A stretch of DNA of 64,000 nt, taken from NCBI GenBank assembly GCA_023412215.1, contig JAEYNX010000029.1, forward strand, positions 19,273 to 83,272, read 5' to 3'. Below the pieces are notes generated by a model that was given only the letters and a program-made list of their open reading frames with translations, was not told the origin of the DNA and did not search any database. Position numbers and translations under genes: made by a program. Every line of letters begins with the position of its first letter. Position 1 is the stretch's first letter. This DNA is from Bacillota bacterium (GTDB lineage Bacteria > Bacillota > Clostridia > Oscillospirales > Ruminococcaceae). Below, piece by piece: positions 43,776 through 52,734 of the stretch.

Positions 43776-45190
43776 GCTACGAAATGGTTGCAGGGCTTGA
43801 AACCCACATCGAGCTTTCCACCGACACCAAGATATTCTGCGGCTGCACCACGGCGTTCGGCGCCGAGCCCAACACCAACTGCTGCCCCATCTGCATCGGC
43901 CTGCCCGGCACGCTGCCAAAGCTCAACCGCAAGGTGGTGGATTACGCCATTCTGGCGGGGCTTGCCACCAACTGTGAGATCAACCCCATCTCGAAGATGG
44001 ATCGTAAAAATTACGTTTACCCCGACCTGCCGAAGGCCTATCAGGTTTCGCAGTATGATAAACCGCTCTGCCGCAGAGGCTACGTTACCCTTTCCTCCGG
44101 CAAGCGCATCAATATTACGCGCATCCACATCGAAGAGGACGCGGGCAAGCTGGTGCACGAGCGCGGGGATACCTATGTAGACTACAACCGCGGCGGCGTA
44201 CCGCTGATCGAGGTCGTTACCGAGCCGGATATCCGCAGCATCGACGAAGCCATCGAGTATGTGGAGAAGCTGCAGCTTATCATGAAATACATCGGTGTTT
44301 CGGACGTTAAGATGCAGGAGGGCTCCTTGCGCTGCGACGTAAACATCTCGGTGCGCAAGCAGGGCGATGAGAAGCTCGGTACCCGCGCGGAGATCAAGAA
44401 CATGAACTCGTTTGCCTTTATGGCAAAGGCACTGCAATATGAGTTTGAACGGCAGGTAGACCTGCTCGAGAGCGGCGAGAAGGTTGTGCAGGAGACCCGG
44501 CGCTACAACACCGAGACCGGCGAGACCGAGGCCATGCGCGGCAAAGAGGATGCGCACGACTACCGTTACTTCCGCGAGCCGGACCTCGTCACCATCCAGA
44601 CCGGCCCGGAGGATATCGCAAGCCTTCGTAAGCTGCTGCCGGAGCTGCCGGAGCAGAAGCTCGCGCGGTATATCATCGATTACGGAATCCCCGAGGCCGA
44701 CGCGCAGCTGATTGTGAGATACCGCAAGGTTGCCGAGTATTTTGACGCGGTGGCCCAGAAGATACAAAACCCTAAAACCGCCTCCAACTTCATCGTCGGG
44801 CAGATCTTTAAGGTGCTTTCCACCGAGGTGGCCAAGGAGGAGCTTGCGCTTTCGGTAACCGCAGATATGCTCACCGAGCTCATCAGCCTGCTCGAGGGCG
44901 GAAAAATCAACATGGGCATGGCGAAGTCCACACTCGATAAGATGCTGGAAACCGGCAAACCGGCGACCGTATTGCTCTCGCAGGAGGATATGGCGGGGCT
45001 TACCGAGGATGCGCTGCGCACCCACTGCCTGGAGGCCATCGCGGCGAGCCCGGCAGCCGTAAAGGATTACCTCGCGGGCAAGGAGAAGGCGCTCAAGGCC
45101 ATCCTTGGTGCAGTGATGCGCGCGACCAAGGGCAGGGCGGACGCTGCTGCTGCCGAAAGGCTGCTCACCGAGCTGATTACAAAACAATAG
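43772..45190 (+). CDS. gatB: Asp/Glu-tRNA amidotransferase subunit B
   Basis: 472 residues. Kinase-like catalytic core with GLETHIEL at the start, the zinc cysteines Cys-x-Cys...Cys-x2-Cys (FCGCTTAF, NCCPICIG), and the conserved NRKVVDYAI and MDRKNYVYPDLPKAYQ blocks; the helical and tail domains binding tRNA occupy about 295-472. Completes the GatCAB set. A terminator follows after ten bases. Confidence 0.97.
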   Translation: MSYEMVAGLETHIELSTDTKIFCGCTTAFGAEPNTNCCPICIGLPGTLPKLNRKVVDYAILAGLATNCEINPISKMDRKNYVYPDLPKAYQVSQYDKPLCRRGYVTLSSGKRINITRIHIEEDAGKLVHERGDTYVDYNRGGVPLIEVVTEPDIRSIDEAIEYVEKLQLIMKYIGVSDVKMQEGSLRCDVNISVRKQGDEKLGTRAEIKNMNSFAFMAKALQYEFERQVDLLESGEKVVQETRRYNTETGETEAMRGKEDAHDYRYFREPDLVTIQTGPEDIASLRKLLPELPEQKLARYIIDYGIPEADAQLIVRYRKVAEYFDAVAQKIQNPKTASNFIVGQIFKVLSTEVAKEELALSVTADMLTELISLLEGGKINMGMAKSTLDKMLETGKPATVLLSQEDMAGLTEDALRTHCLEAIAASPAAVKDYLAGKEKALKAILGAVMRATKGRADAAAAERLLTELITKQ

Positions 45191-45200
45191 AATCACTTTA

Positions 45201-45233
45201 AAAGGCGACCCGATTAAATTTGGGTCGCCTTTT
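45201..45233 (+). terminator. Terminator of the aspS-gatCAB operon
   Basis: AAAGGCGACCC / GGGTCGCCTTTT hairpin. Confidence 0.88.
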
Positions 45234-45253
45234 GTTGTATTCTGTCGAGTCAC

Positions 45254-45282
45254 TTGCGTTATCTCTGTGAAAAGGGTACAAT
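45254..45282 (+). promoter_or_regulatory. Promoter of the DUF6076 gene
   Basis: TTGCGT and TACAAT, spacer 17 bases. Confidence 0.55.
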
Positions 45283-45350
45283 AAAATAGAAACGGACAAA
45301 TCCCACAGACTTTATTTTCATCGGACTAACATTTAACCACCGGAGGAATT

Positions 45351-46568
45351 ATGGCACAACCAAACAATTACGAAGAACAGCTGGAAGGCTTCGAGACCTA
45401 TTGGAGCAAACGCGCGGATACGCCTTATGTGAGGCTGTCGACGCTGCGCAATACCGCAACGGTAGATGCGGAAAACAAGCTGCTTTTTCTTACCGTAAAC
45501 GGCGGCGAGGGCTTCTTTGAAGCGGGCGAGCCGCTCTGTGAAAAGACATTGGCCTGCTCGGTGGGGGATGGCCTTGCCGAGTTTATAGAGGCCCCCCTTG
45601 AGCAAGCCGTTTCAGCGGCCAAAAGCGAGATCTCGAGTGCGGTCACGAACGATGGCGGCGAAGCCCTTCAAGCAGAGATTGTAAAGGCTGTTTGCGGCGT
45701 GATAAACCTCAGCCACTATACAAGGGCCTTTCCGCCCGCGTTCACCGAGGTTTGCGCGCAGGGGGCCCAGGACTATTTCACCTACCTTTTGGAGCTGCAG
45801 CAGGAGTATAAGCAGTTCATCGCTGCTTGCTTTACCGAGACCCCGTACGATGCCGAGATAAAAGAGTTTACCGCCGCAACAAGGTTTTATTTTTACTGCA
45901 TGATGCAGAACACCGGCCTTTTTCATAGCTTAACTTATCATTATACCTGCCGCAGGGTGGAAAAGTGTGTGGGCGAAAAAAAAGGATGTGCGTTTACCAC
46001 CGATGTCACCGAATCGCTGCCTGCCGCGCGCTATAAGAAATACCTTGAAACGCTTGAGGATACACAGAACGTCGGCCGCACTACGCCAAACCGTTTCGAG
46101 CAGGCGTACGATCTTCCGGTCACCTTTACCGAACTGAACATCGCGCTGCCCGCGATACTGGATGTGGAGTACGAATTAAGCCGTTTGGACGAAGTCTTGG
46201 TGCTGGAGTTTGAGCAGATGCTGCGCATGAACCTGCGTATGAAGCGGTGTAAAAACTGCGGGCGCTATTTTGTGTTAAAGGGCAATTACCCCACCGATTA
46301 TTGCGATAAGATACCGCAGGGAGAAAGCAGGTCCTGCCAGACCATCGCCGCAACCGGCAAGTATGCGCAGAAGCTTAGCGAGTGCCCCCCACTTGCGATA
46401 TACAATAAAGAGTACAAGCGTTTGCACGGCAGGATGTCGACAAGGAGGATCACACGCGAACAGTTTGACACGTGGAAGGGCAAGGCGAAGATGCTGCGCG
46501 ACCAATGCGCACAGGGCCTTATCAGTGAGAAAGAGTTCCGCACGTGGTTGGATGCTTATAAATTGTAA
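45351..46568 (+). CDS. DUF6076-type protein with C-terminal zinc-ribbon
   Basis: 405 residues, no signal peptide or membrane helix. The first 290 residues are not recognised beyond similarity to DUF6076 proteins of Clostridia. Near 302 a CxxC pair (RCKNCGRYFVLKG) and further cysteines (YCDK, RSCQT) form a likely zinc ribbon of the kind found in CGNR proteins, which suggests nucleic-acid binding. The end is helical and basic. GGAGG precedes the ATG; promoter and terminator frame it as a single-gene unit. Confidence 0.65.
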   Translation: MAQPNNYEEQLEGFETYWSKRADTPYVRLSTLRNTATVDAENKLLFLTVNGGEGFFEAGEPLCEKTLACSVGDGLAEFIEAPLEQAVSAAKSEISSAVTNDGGEALQAEIVKAVCGVINLSHYTRAFPPAFTEVCAQGAQDYFTYLLELQQEYKQFIAACFTETPYDAEIKEFTAATRFYFYCMMQNTGLFHSLTYHYTCRRVEKCVGEKKGCAFTTDVTESLPAARYKKYLETLEDTQNVGRTTPNRFEQAYDLPVTFTELNIALPAILDVEYELSRLDEVLVLEFEQMLRMNLRMKRCKNCGRYFVLKGNYPTDYCDKIPQGESRSCQTIAATGKYAQKLSECPPLAIYNKEYKRLHGRMSTRRITREQFDTWKGKAKMLRDQCAQGLISEKEFRTWLDAYKL

Positions 46569-46611
46569 GATTCTATCATTTTTTACATGAGTATCGGTAA
46601 GAATATTGTAA

Positions 46612-46656
46612 AAAACCGCCGAATAATGCACAAATAGCATTGTTTGGCGGCTTTTT
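46612..46656 (+). terminator. Terminator after the DUF6076 gene
   Basis: AAAACCGCC-AATGC / GCATT-GGCGGCTTTTT hairpin. Confidence 0.82.
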
Positions 46657-46745
46657 ATATGTTATAATAATTGGAAAGGGTTATTTTTACAGTTTCAAGC
46701 CTGATCGATTGCCACTACGACAAAAACAAAAGAGGCTTTATTACA

Positions 46746-47852
46746 ATGGAAGACAAAAATCAGGTCGGCAAGCTGAACTGGATGCAGGAGTTTACCGATA
46801 AGCAGCTTGAAAGGGAATATACACAGAATGCGGTCATCGGGTCGCTGAAATACGCGCGCTTTACGGTATTCGCCTTGGGTATACTGTACTTTCTTTTTAT
46901 TTTTGCCGACTATTTTCTCGTTTCCAGCCCTCAAATCCTGCTGCTGATACTGCTAAACCGTGCGATGGTCTGCCTTGGTCTGTTCGCCTTTTATTATGTC
47001 CTGCATAAATCCAAGCGGTACCATCTGTTTTACTATCTCTACAGCGTGGGAGAGGTACTGGCGTCGTTGGCCTTTTTGGGCGTGTGCCAGCTTTATGAGG
47101 ATCCCAACTATCTGGTACAGACACTTGGGTTGATAGTCATTCTGATGATTGTTTTCATGCTGCCGAACTACTGGATGGGCAGGGTGATCACCGCGCTCAT
47201 TATCATGGTGGGGTTTAACCTCTATGGGCTGCTTTCCTTTTCCAACATCAAGGCCTCCGAGCTTTCGGCGGCGATTGTTTATCCGCTGCTCATCATCATT
47301 CTCAGGGCAGTGGGCTCCTATAACAACGAGTACCACCGCAAGATGCTGTTTTTAAACGGCAAAAAGCTAGAGCAGCTTTCCAAGATAGACCCGATGACAG
47401 GCATCTATAACCGGGCTACACTCAATGTGCGCATTGATGCCGCCATTGCGGATTGCAGCACTATGGAGGATACCTTTACGCTTGCCATCTTTGACATTGA
47501 TGATTTTAAGGCCATCAACGACCGTTTCGGGCACTTGATGGGCGACAGGGTTCTTATCGACATTGTGGAGACCGTTCGTGAGAATCTGTGCGAGACCGAT
47601 ATGCTGTTCCGGTGGGGTGGGGAAGAGTTCATCCTGCTGTTGTGCGGTGTACCGCTGGAGCAGGCAGTCGCGATGCTGGAGGGGTACCGCCTGCAGATAG
47701 AAGAGCTTTATTACCCGGAGGGCATTGAGGTTACCTGCAGCTTTGGTGTGGCGCAATATCGGCAGGGCGATGATCTGGATACGCTGATAGCGCGTGCCGA
47801 CGAAAAGCTGTACCTTGCCAAGACCGGCGGCAAAAACCGTATCGAAGTTTGA
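46746..47852 (+). CDS. Membrane diguanylate cyclase (GGDEF)
   Basis: 368 residues: six hydrophobic helices between about 35 and 200, then a GGDEF domain from about 215. The active-site loop is RWGGEEF, with metal-binding DIDDFKAIND and GHLMGD present, so it should make c-di-GMP. Five residues upstream of GGEEF the inhibitory I-site RxxD is replaced by CETD, so product inhibition is probably weak. I start at the ATG at 46746 after AGAGG; a TTG 25 codons upstream is possible. No sensor domain is recognised in the membrane part. Confidence 0.88.
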   Translation: MEDKNQVGKLNWMQEFTDKQLEREYTQNAVIGSLKYARFTVFALGILYFLFIFADYFLVSSPQILLLILLNRAMVCLGLFAFYYVLHKSKRYHLFYYLYSVGEVLASLAFLGVCQLYEDPNYLVQTLGLIVILMIVFMLPNYWMGRVITALIIMVGFNLYGLLSFSNIKASELSAAIVYPLLIIILRAVGSYNNEYHRKMLFLNGKKLEQLSKIDPMTGIYNRATLNVRIDAAIADCSTMEDTFTLAIFDIDDFKAINDRFGHLMGDRVLIDIVETVRENLCETDMLFRWGGEEFILLLCGVPLEQAVAMLEGYRLQIEELYYPEGIEVTCSFGVAQYRQGDDLDTLIARADEKLYLAKTGGKNRIEV

Positions 47853-47865
47853 CAGTTTTAATAGC

Positions 47866-47898
47866 AAAAGCCCGTCGGCATTCAACCGGCGGGCTTTT
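47866..47898. terminator. Bidirectional terminator
   Basis: AAAAGCCCGTCGG / CCGGCGGGCTTTT between the converging diguanylate cyclase and dacA genes. Confidence 0.85.
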
Positions 47899-47903
47899 AT
47901 GTC

Positions 47904-49220
47904 TTAGAAGCGTGAATGTGAATTAAAACGAGAATTTTTGCGGCGATTGACGACAATCGAACCGATAATCATCGCAAGCAGCATCGCGACAAACGTACCG
48001 ATGCCGACGTAGAACCACACCGTTTTGGTGGCGGCCTTGAGCACCTCAAGGATGTACAGTACCTCGCTGCGGGCCGCGTCCTCGTCTGCCAGGAGCTTTA
48101 CGCTGCCCACCTTCTCACCCATTACCATCAGCTCCACCGTGCCGATGGCATCCCCCTTTTTGATGGGGGCGTTTATAAACTTAGGGATGTTTAGGCGCTG
48201 AATGATATCTCCTTCACTGGTGCTTTTGGGCACCAGCGCGGTAAACGAGCTTTCCGCGCGCAGGTAAAGAAAATCCTTATCCCAGTTGAGCTTGAGCGGA
48301 ACCTCCGCAATCGGGTTTTCGGTGCTGATTAGTTCCTTCACTTCAAAGCTGCTAAACGCCCAGTCGAACAAATTCTTGCTTAATATAAGCGCCTGGTTTT
48401 CATCTTTTGTTTCGTCCGGGTTATATGGCGCATTCATTACCACCAACATGTAGGTATAGCCGTCTCTGGTAGCGGTGGTTACAGAGCATCTTCCCGCTTC
48501 GTCGGTGGTACCGGTTTTCATACCGCGCACATCTTTATCGTAAATAGGAGAACTTGTAACCATCAGCTTGTTTGTAGTATTAATATACTCTGTGTCTCTT
48601 TTATTAGAGGGCTTTAGGGTGTAGGTGGTAGCCGAGGCCATGTCCATAAAGCCGGGCAACTGCATGGCATATCTTGCGATTAAATACATATCCTGCGCGG
48701 TGGAGTAATGGTCGTCGTCGTGCAGACCGTGGGGGTTTACGAAGTGGGTGCTTACGGCGCCGAGCTCCTCCGCCTTTTTGTTCATCATATCGATAAAGGT
48801 CTCTCTGTCGCCGCCGATATAATCCGCCACCATGCTGGCGGCCTCATTCGCGGAGGGAAGCAGCATGCAGTAAATGAGGTCGCGCATCGAGCGTTCCTCG
48901 CCCGCACGCATTCCCGCATTGGAGGCATTCATGCCGTAAAACTCATCCAATATTGACGAAGTGCATTTCACCATCGTGTTGTCAAGATCTGGGGTACTCT
49001 CCATGGCCAGAATGGTGGTGATAAGCTTGGTGAGCGAAGCGGGGTATTCCTTTTTGTTGGCGTTCTTTTGGTACACCACCGTACCGGTGTCTAGGTTTAC
49101 CATATATACGGCGTCGGCATTTACCTCAAACGGCGGCGTATACTCGGCGAAGACGGTGGTAAAGGGGGCGATAAGCATTATAATAAAGCTTAAAAATACC
49201 GCTATGCTGAATTTTCTCAT
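47904..49220 (-). CDS. dacA: D-alanyl-D-alanine carboxypeptidase (PBP5/6 type)
   Basis: 438 residues: N-terminal signal sequence, SxxK peptidase S11 domain with ASLTKLI (Ser near 62), PSANEA (SxN near 126) and MKTGTTDEAG (KTG near 237), a beta-rich C-terminal domain (about 290-385), and a C-terminal membrane helix (about 405-428) that anchors it. It trims the terminal D-Ala of peptidoglycan stem peptides. I use the ATG with complement 49218-49220, preceded by GGAG; a GTG four codons earlier sits too close to that site. Confidence 0.92.
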   Translation of the reverse strand: MRKFSIAVFLSFIIMLIAPFTTVFAEYTPPFEVNADAVYMVNLDTGTVVYQKNANKKEYPASLTKLITTILAMESTPDLDNTMVKCTSSILDEFYGMNASNAGMRAGEERSMRDLIYCMLLPSANEAASMVADYIGGDRETFIDMMNKKAEELGAVSTHFVNPHGLHDDDHYSTAQDMYLIARYAMQLPGFMDMASATTYTLKPSNKRDTEYINTTNKLMVTSSPIYDKDVRGMKTGTTDEAGRCSVTTATRDGYTYMLVVMNAPYNPDETKDENQALILSKNLFDWAFSSFEVKELISTENPIAEVPLKLNWDKDFLYLRAESSFTALVPKSTSEGDIIQRLNIPKFINAPIKKGDAIGTVELMVMGEKVGSVKLLADEDAARSEVLYILEVLKAATKTVWFYVGIGTFVAMLLAMIIGSIVVNRRKNSRFNSHSRF

Positions 49221-49391
49221 ATAGACAATCACTCCACAAGTGTGTATTATATATATGTTGCCAGTTTATCGGACAATTCCCTACATGTTATTGTGATGGA
49301 AGGGATACTCTGTCTGAATACGCAGGCAGCATGAAGGAGTCATCCTTGGCAAAACATCTGTATTTTATTATAACAGAGTTTTGTACAAATA

Positions 49392-49414
49392 GGAAGTTTG
49401 TTTTGGCACAAACT
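49392..49414. repeat. Inverted repeat upstream of metY
   Basis: AAGTTTGT and ACAAACTT pair around TTTTGGC-type spacing, about 60 bases before metY. A possible operator. No S-box or T-box is present in the 49221-49473 gap. Confidence 0.4.
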
Positions 49415-49473
49415 TTAATCCCTTTTAAACAGTATAAAATGTGTCCTACACATAAACAGAACGGAGTATCGCC

Positions 49474-50784
49474 ATGAGCAACCAATCAATGGATGAAAAA
49501 ACACTGGGCTTTGATACGCTGATGATTCACGCGGGCCAGGTAACCGACGGCGAAACGCACTCGGTTTGCACCCCCATCTATCAGACGAATGCCTATGAGT
49601 TTGAAAGCTCGGAGTATGCCAAGGAGCTGTTTGAGCTCAAGCGCGGCGGCAATATCTACTCGCGCATCATGAACCCCACCTGCGACACCTTAGAGCGCCG
49701 CGTAGCGGCTCTGGAGGGCGGGGTAGGCGCACTGTCGATGGCCTCCGGCCATGCCGCGATCTTCGCCACCCTTTTAAACCTAGCGAAGGCGGGTGACGAA
49801 ATCGTTTCGTCCATGAACATCTACGGCGGGGCTATCAACCTGCTGGGAGTTACGCTCAAAAACCTCGGCATCCACGTAAAGTTTGTAAACCCGGACGATT
49901 TAGGCGCGTGGGAAGCCGCGGTAACCGATAAAACCAAGGCCTTTTTCGCGGAGGTGGTGGGCAACCCTAACGCCAACGTGGCCGACCTCGAGGGGATCGC
50001 CGCTATTGCGCACCGCCACGGCATCCCGTTTATCGCCGACTCCACCTTTACCACCCCCTACCTGTGCAGGCCGTTTGAGTTTGGGGCGGATATCGTTATC
50101 CACTCCGCCACTAAGTTTTTGGGCGGGCACGGCAGCTCCATGGCGGGCGTGGTGGTTGACAGCGGCAAATTTGAGTTTTTGGGCAACCCGAGATTCCCGC
50201 AGTACAACGAGCCGGATGTAAGCTACCACGGCGTGGTGTTCGGCAAGGACTGCGGCAACGCGGGCTTTATTACCCGTCTGCGCGTGCTGATGCTGCGCGA
50301 CCTCGGTGCCTGCCTCTCACCCTTTAACGCGTTTATGATTCTGCAGGGCATCGAGACGCTGTCGCTTCGCATGCAGCGCCACAGCGATAACGCACAGAAG
50401 GTGGCCGAATTTTTAAGCAAGAACGAGCATGTTTCTTTCGTCAATTACCCAGGTCTTGCCGCCGACCGCTACCATGTCTTAAAGCAAAAGTACATGCCCA
50501 AGGGCGCAGGAGCCGTGTTCACCTTTGGCCTCAAGGGCAGCCGGGAGAACGGCGCAAGGTTTATCGACAGCTTAAAGCTTATCCACAACGTCGCCAATGT
50601 GGGGGATGTGCGTTCACAGGTCATCCACCCCGCCACCACCACCCACAGCCAGCTCAGCGACGAGCAGCTGAAGGCAACGGGTATTACGGCGGAAACGGTG
50701 CGGCTTTCCATCGGCCTTGAAGACCCCGACGACATTATTGCCGACCTTGACAACGCTATTCGGCTTGCGGTGGGTGCACGGTAA
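49474..50784 (+). CDS. metY: O-acetylhomoserine sulfhydrylase
   Basis: 436 residues, PLP-dependent Cys/Met metabolism family, MetY branch by length and by the opening GFDTLMIHAGQ. The PLP lysine is in HSATKFLGGHGSSMAG (about 208), and IYSRIMNPTCDTLERRVA near 58 and SIGLEDPDDIIADL near the end are conserved. It condenses O-acetylhomoserine with sulfide to homocysteine, matching the acetyl-type MetA encoded 10 kb away. ACGGAG precedes the ATG. No methionine-specific riboswitch is visible. Confidence 0.93.
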   Translation: MSNQSMDEKTLGFDTLMIHAGQVTDGETHSVCTPIYQTNAYEFESSEYAKELFELKRGGNIYSRIMNPTCDTLERRVAALEGGVGALSMASGHAAIFATLLNLAKAGDEIVSSMNIYGGAINLLGVTLKNLGIHVKFVNPDDLGAWEAAVTDKTKAFFAEVVGNPNANVADLEGIAAIAHRHGIPFIADSTFTTPYLCRPFEFGADIVIHSATKFLGGHGSSMAGVVVDSGKFEFLGNPRFPQYNEPDVSYHGVVFGKDCGNAGFITRLRVLMLRDLGACLSPFNAFMILQGIETLSLRMQRHSDNAQKVAEFLSKNEHVSFVNYPGLAADRYHVLKQKYMPKGAGAVFTFGLKGSRENGARFIDSLKLIHNVANVGDVRSQVIHPATTTHSQLSDEQLKATGITAETVRLSIGLEDPDDIIADLDNAIRLAVGAR

Positions 50785-50842
50785 ACTTTCGGTTGGCTCG
50801 GGGCATTCACGGCAGGTATCACTTAGATGAGGGTGGTTATTC

Positions 50843-51538
50843 TTGATCTATGTAACGGGCGATATGCACGGAGATATAAGCAGGTTTAAGCACAAGGCGT
50901 TACGGAAGCTGAAAAAAAGTGATTTTTTGATCGTGTGCGGCGACTTCGGGTTTGTGTGGGACGGCAGCGAGCAGGAGCAGAAGAAGATCAAGTGGATTGC
51001 CCGCCGCCGCTATACCACACTGTTTATCGACGGCGTGCACGAAAACTTCGAGCTGCTTGCCGCCTACCCCGAGCAGGAGCTGTTCGGCGGTAAGGTGCGC
51101 TGTTTGGGGAAGCGCCTCTTTTACCTTGAGCGCGGGCAGGTGTTTGAGCTGGAGGGCAAAAAGATCTTTGCCATGGGCGGCGGTGAGCGCGCGGACCGCG
51201 AGGTAGAAGATACCACTTCCGCTTATCTTACGCGGGAGCTGCCCACCAAAGCCGAGATCGAGCAGGCGGCCTTTCGTCTGGAGGATGCAAACTATTCCGT
51301 GGACTGCGTCATTACATACGAGGCGGCCACCACCATAAAAGGCTCTTTGGTAAAAGAGATGGAGAACATCAACCCTTTAAACGCCTTTTTTGAGCGGGTG
51401 CTTAGAGAGTGCAGCTATAAAAAATGGTTTTTCGGCTGTTACCATGTAGACAGAAAACTCAGCCACGTGCAGCACGCGGTATTCCGGGAGGTGCTGCCGG
51501 TGGAGGAAGCGGTACCTAAAAAGAAAAGTAGGCGGTAA
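50843..51538 (+). CDS. Metallophosphoesterase-like protein with degenerate metal site
   Basis: 231 residues of the calcineurin-like fold. Early metal motifs are intact: GDMHG (Asp7, His9) and CGDFGFVWDG near 33. The later ones are changed: the usual GNHE is GVHENF, the usual T-H-x-P is VITYEAA, and the usual GHxH is FFGCYHVD. Three expected ligands are therefore missing, so the enzyme may be inactive or bind only one metal. Start is TTG with GAGGGTGG upstream. It follows metY by 58 bases. Known relatives in Clostridia keep these residues. Confidence 0.75.
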   Translation: MIYVTGDMHGDISRFKHKALRKLKKSDFLIVCGDFGFVWDGSEQEQKKIKWIARRRYTTLFIDGVHENFELLAAYPEQELFGGKVRCLGKRLFYLERGQVFELEGKKIFAMGGGERADREVEDTTSAYLTRELPTKAEIEQAAFRLEDANYSVDCVITYEAATTIKGSLVKEMENINPLNAFFERVLRECSYKKWFFGCYHVDRKLSHVQHAVFREVLPVEEAVPKKKSRR

Positions 51539-51648
51539 AATAGCAGTCAGATAAAAACGCAGCAAAGAAATACGGAAGAATCGCATCGGCTATACGGTTT
51601 TCCTTATTGGTATGGAATAGGGCGTTACAAAATCCATAAAGATACTTG

Positions 51649-51677
51649 TTGACATAGCTGGTGCTTTTTGATACCAT
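51649..51677 (+). promoter_or_regulatory. Promoter of the guanidine-riboswitch gene
   Basis: TTGACA and TACCAT with a 17-base spacer; transcription would start near 51684, about 25 bases before the aptamer. Confidence 0.65.
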
Positions 51678-51708
51678 TATTACAATACATCTGAATATTG
51701 TTTTAGTT

Positions 51709-51803
51709 TTCTAGGGTTCCGTAATAGCGATTATTAGTCTGGTCCGAGAGAAAACGCGCAATCTTGCAGATTGTGTACACGGTGGGATAAAAGCCTAGGA
51801 GTT
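51709..51803 (+). promoter_or_regulatory. Guanidine-I riboswitch (ykkC, subtype 1) aptamer
   Basis: The conserved ykkC elements occur in order: CTAGGGTTCCG at 51711-51721, CTGGTCCGAGAGAAAAC at 51739-51755, ACACGGTGGGATAAAAGCC at 51777-51795, and the closing TAGGAG. The GGGATAAAAGCC segment is the one typical of guanidine-binding subtype 1, not of the ppGpp, PRPP or nucleotide-binding subtypes. The 3' strand is shared with a terminator hairpin, so ligand binding should switch expression on. Confidence 0.88.
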
Positions 51804-51832
51804 ATTTTTAATACTCCTGGGCTTATTTTTTT
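51790..51832 (+). terminator. Riboswitch-controlled terminator
   Basis: AAGCCTAGGAGT and ACTCCTGGGCTT pair around a short A/T loop and run into seven T. The 5' arm is the 3' end of the aptamer, making the two structures exclusive. Confidence 0.88.
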
Positions 51833-51855
51833 GTCCATGAGCAGGAGGAGATAAC

Positions 51856-52584
51856 ATGTGGGGATTGCTGGTTTCTACGATTTTAACAAGCGCGGCAGAC
51901 AGCCTTAATCCAATTGCCATTACACAGCAGTTTGTCCTGCAGGGTATGGTGAAAAGGCCAAAGCACATTTGGTATTTTATTCTACCAACCGGGATTACAA
52001 ATCTGGCAGGCGGGTTTCTGGCGTATTTCGGCCTGACTGCTTTTGTTGGCGACTTTTTTAAAACGCTTATGGAAAAGCATGAGAAAATGGTGTTTACCTG
52101 CGAGCTGATATTAGGGATCGTCTGTCTTATCGCGGTTTGCTACTTAATTCAGAGCACTAGGATTGAATCACTTAAAAGCGAAATTCGTGCCTTAAATTCC
52201 GGTGAGCGCGAGAACAATGACGAAGCAGAAGCCGCTCGCAAAATAAAATCGGTATCTCCAGCGGCGTTACTGGCCTTGGGTGTTGGTGCAACGATTTCTG
52301 AATTAACAACCGCAATACCTTATTTCGCATTTCTCGCGATCCTTTCAAATTACCAGCTCTCACTGATTCAAGTAACGTTCATTCTTGTTGTGTATAATAC
52401 GATTTACACCCTGCCATTGATGATTTTGTACTTTGTTTATATCAAGGTCCAAGATAAGTTTGACCGTCTATATAGGATGATAAAAAAGCAAATGACGAAA
52501 TGGGCAGCCATCATTGTCCCAATCGTTGTTGGCATTATCGGAATAATCTTAGTGTTTCATTCCATATCAATTTTATTGAAATAA
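51856..52584 (+). CDS. GAP-family (LysE-like superfamily) membrane protein under guanidine control
   Basis: 242 residues with six hydrophobic helices (about 5-25, 38-60, 75-100, 133-158, 168-192, 212-238) and a charged cytoplasmic loop at 103-130 (RALNSGERENNDEAEAARK). The pattern, with SAADSLNPIAIT in helix 1 and GVGATISELTTAIPYFAFL in helix 4, fits GAP proteins, which belong to the LysE-type exporter group. Position behind a guanidine-I riboswitch suggests guanidinium export or a related role (inference). AGGAGG precedes the ATG. The gene is clearly more A+T-rich than its neighbours, suggesting transfer of the whole riboswitch-gene cassette. Confidence 0.75.
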   Translation: MWGLLVSTILTSAADSLNPIAITQQFVLQGMVKRPKHIWYFILPTGITNLAGGFLAYFGLTAFVGDFFKTLMEKHEKMVFTCELILGIVCLIAVCYLIQSTRIESLKSEIRALNSGERENNDEAEAARKIKSVSPAALLALGVGATISELTTAIPYFAFLAILSNYQLSLIQVTFILVVYNTIYTLPLMILYFVYIKVQDKFDRLYRMIKKQMTKWAAIIVPIVVGIIGIILVFHSISILLK

Positions 52585-52644
52585 TCGGTGTGGCACAGAC
52601 ACAAAGAAGGGCCTTGGTTTGGCGATTATGAGCGTTATGCGCAC

Positions 52645-52684
52645 AAAGGGCCACAGAACAAACATTGTTCCGTGGCCCTTCTTA
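52645..52684. terminator. Bidirectional terminator
   Basis: AAAGGGCCAC-GAACAA / TTGTTC-GTGGCCCTT hairpin between the converging GAP-family and cyclophilin genes. Confidence 0.75.
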
Positions 52685-52734
52685 GACTTTATTATAGAGT
52701 TTGCCCCTTTCGGATGGTTTTCACTCCGGCGGGC

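Noticed and set aside
49221..49473. SAM riboswitch before metY
   Set aside because: None of the S-box core sequences is present; the same holds for the metA leader.
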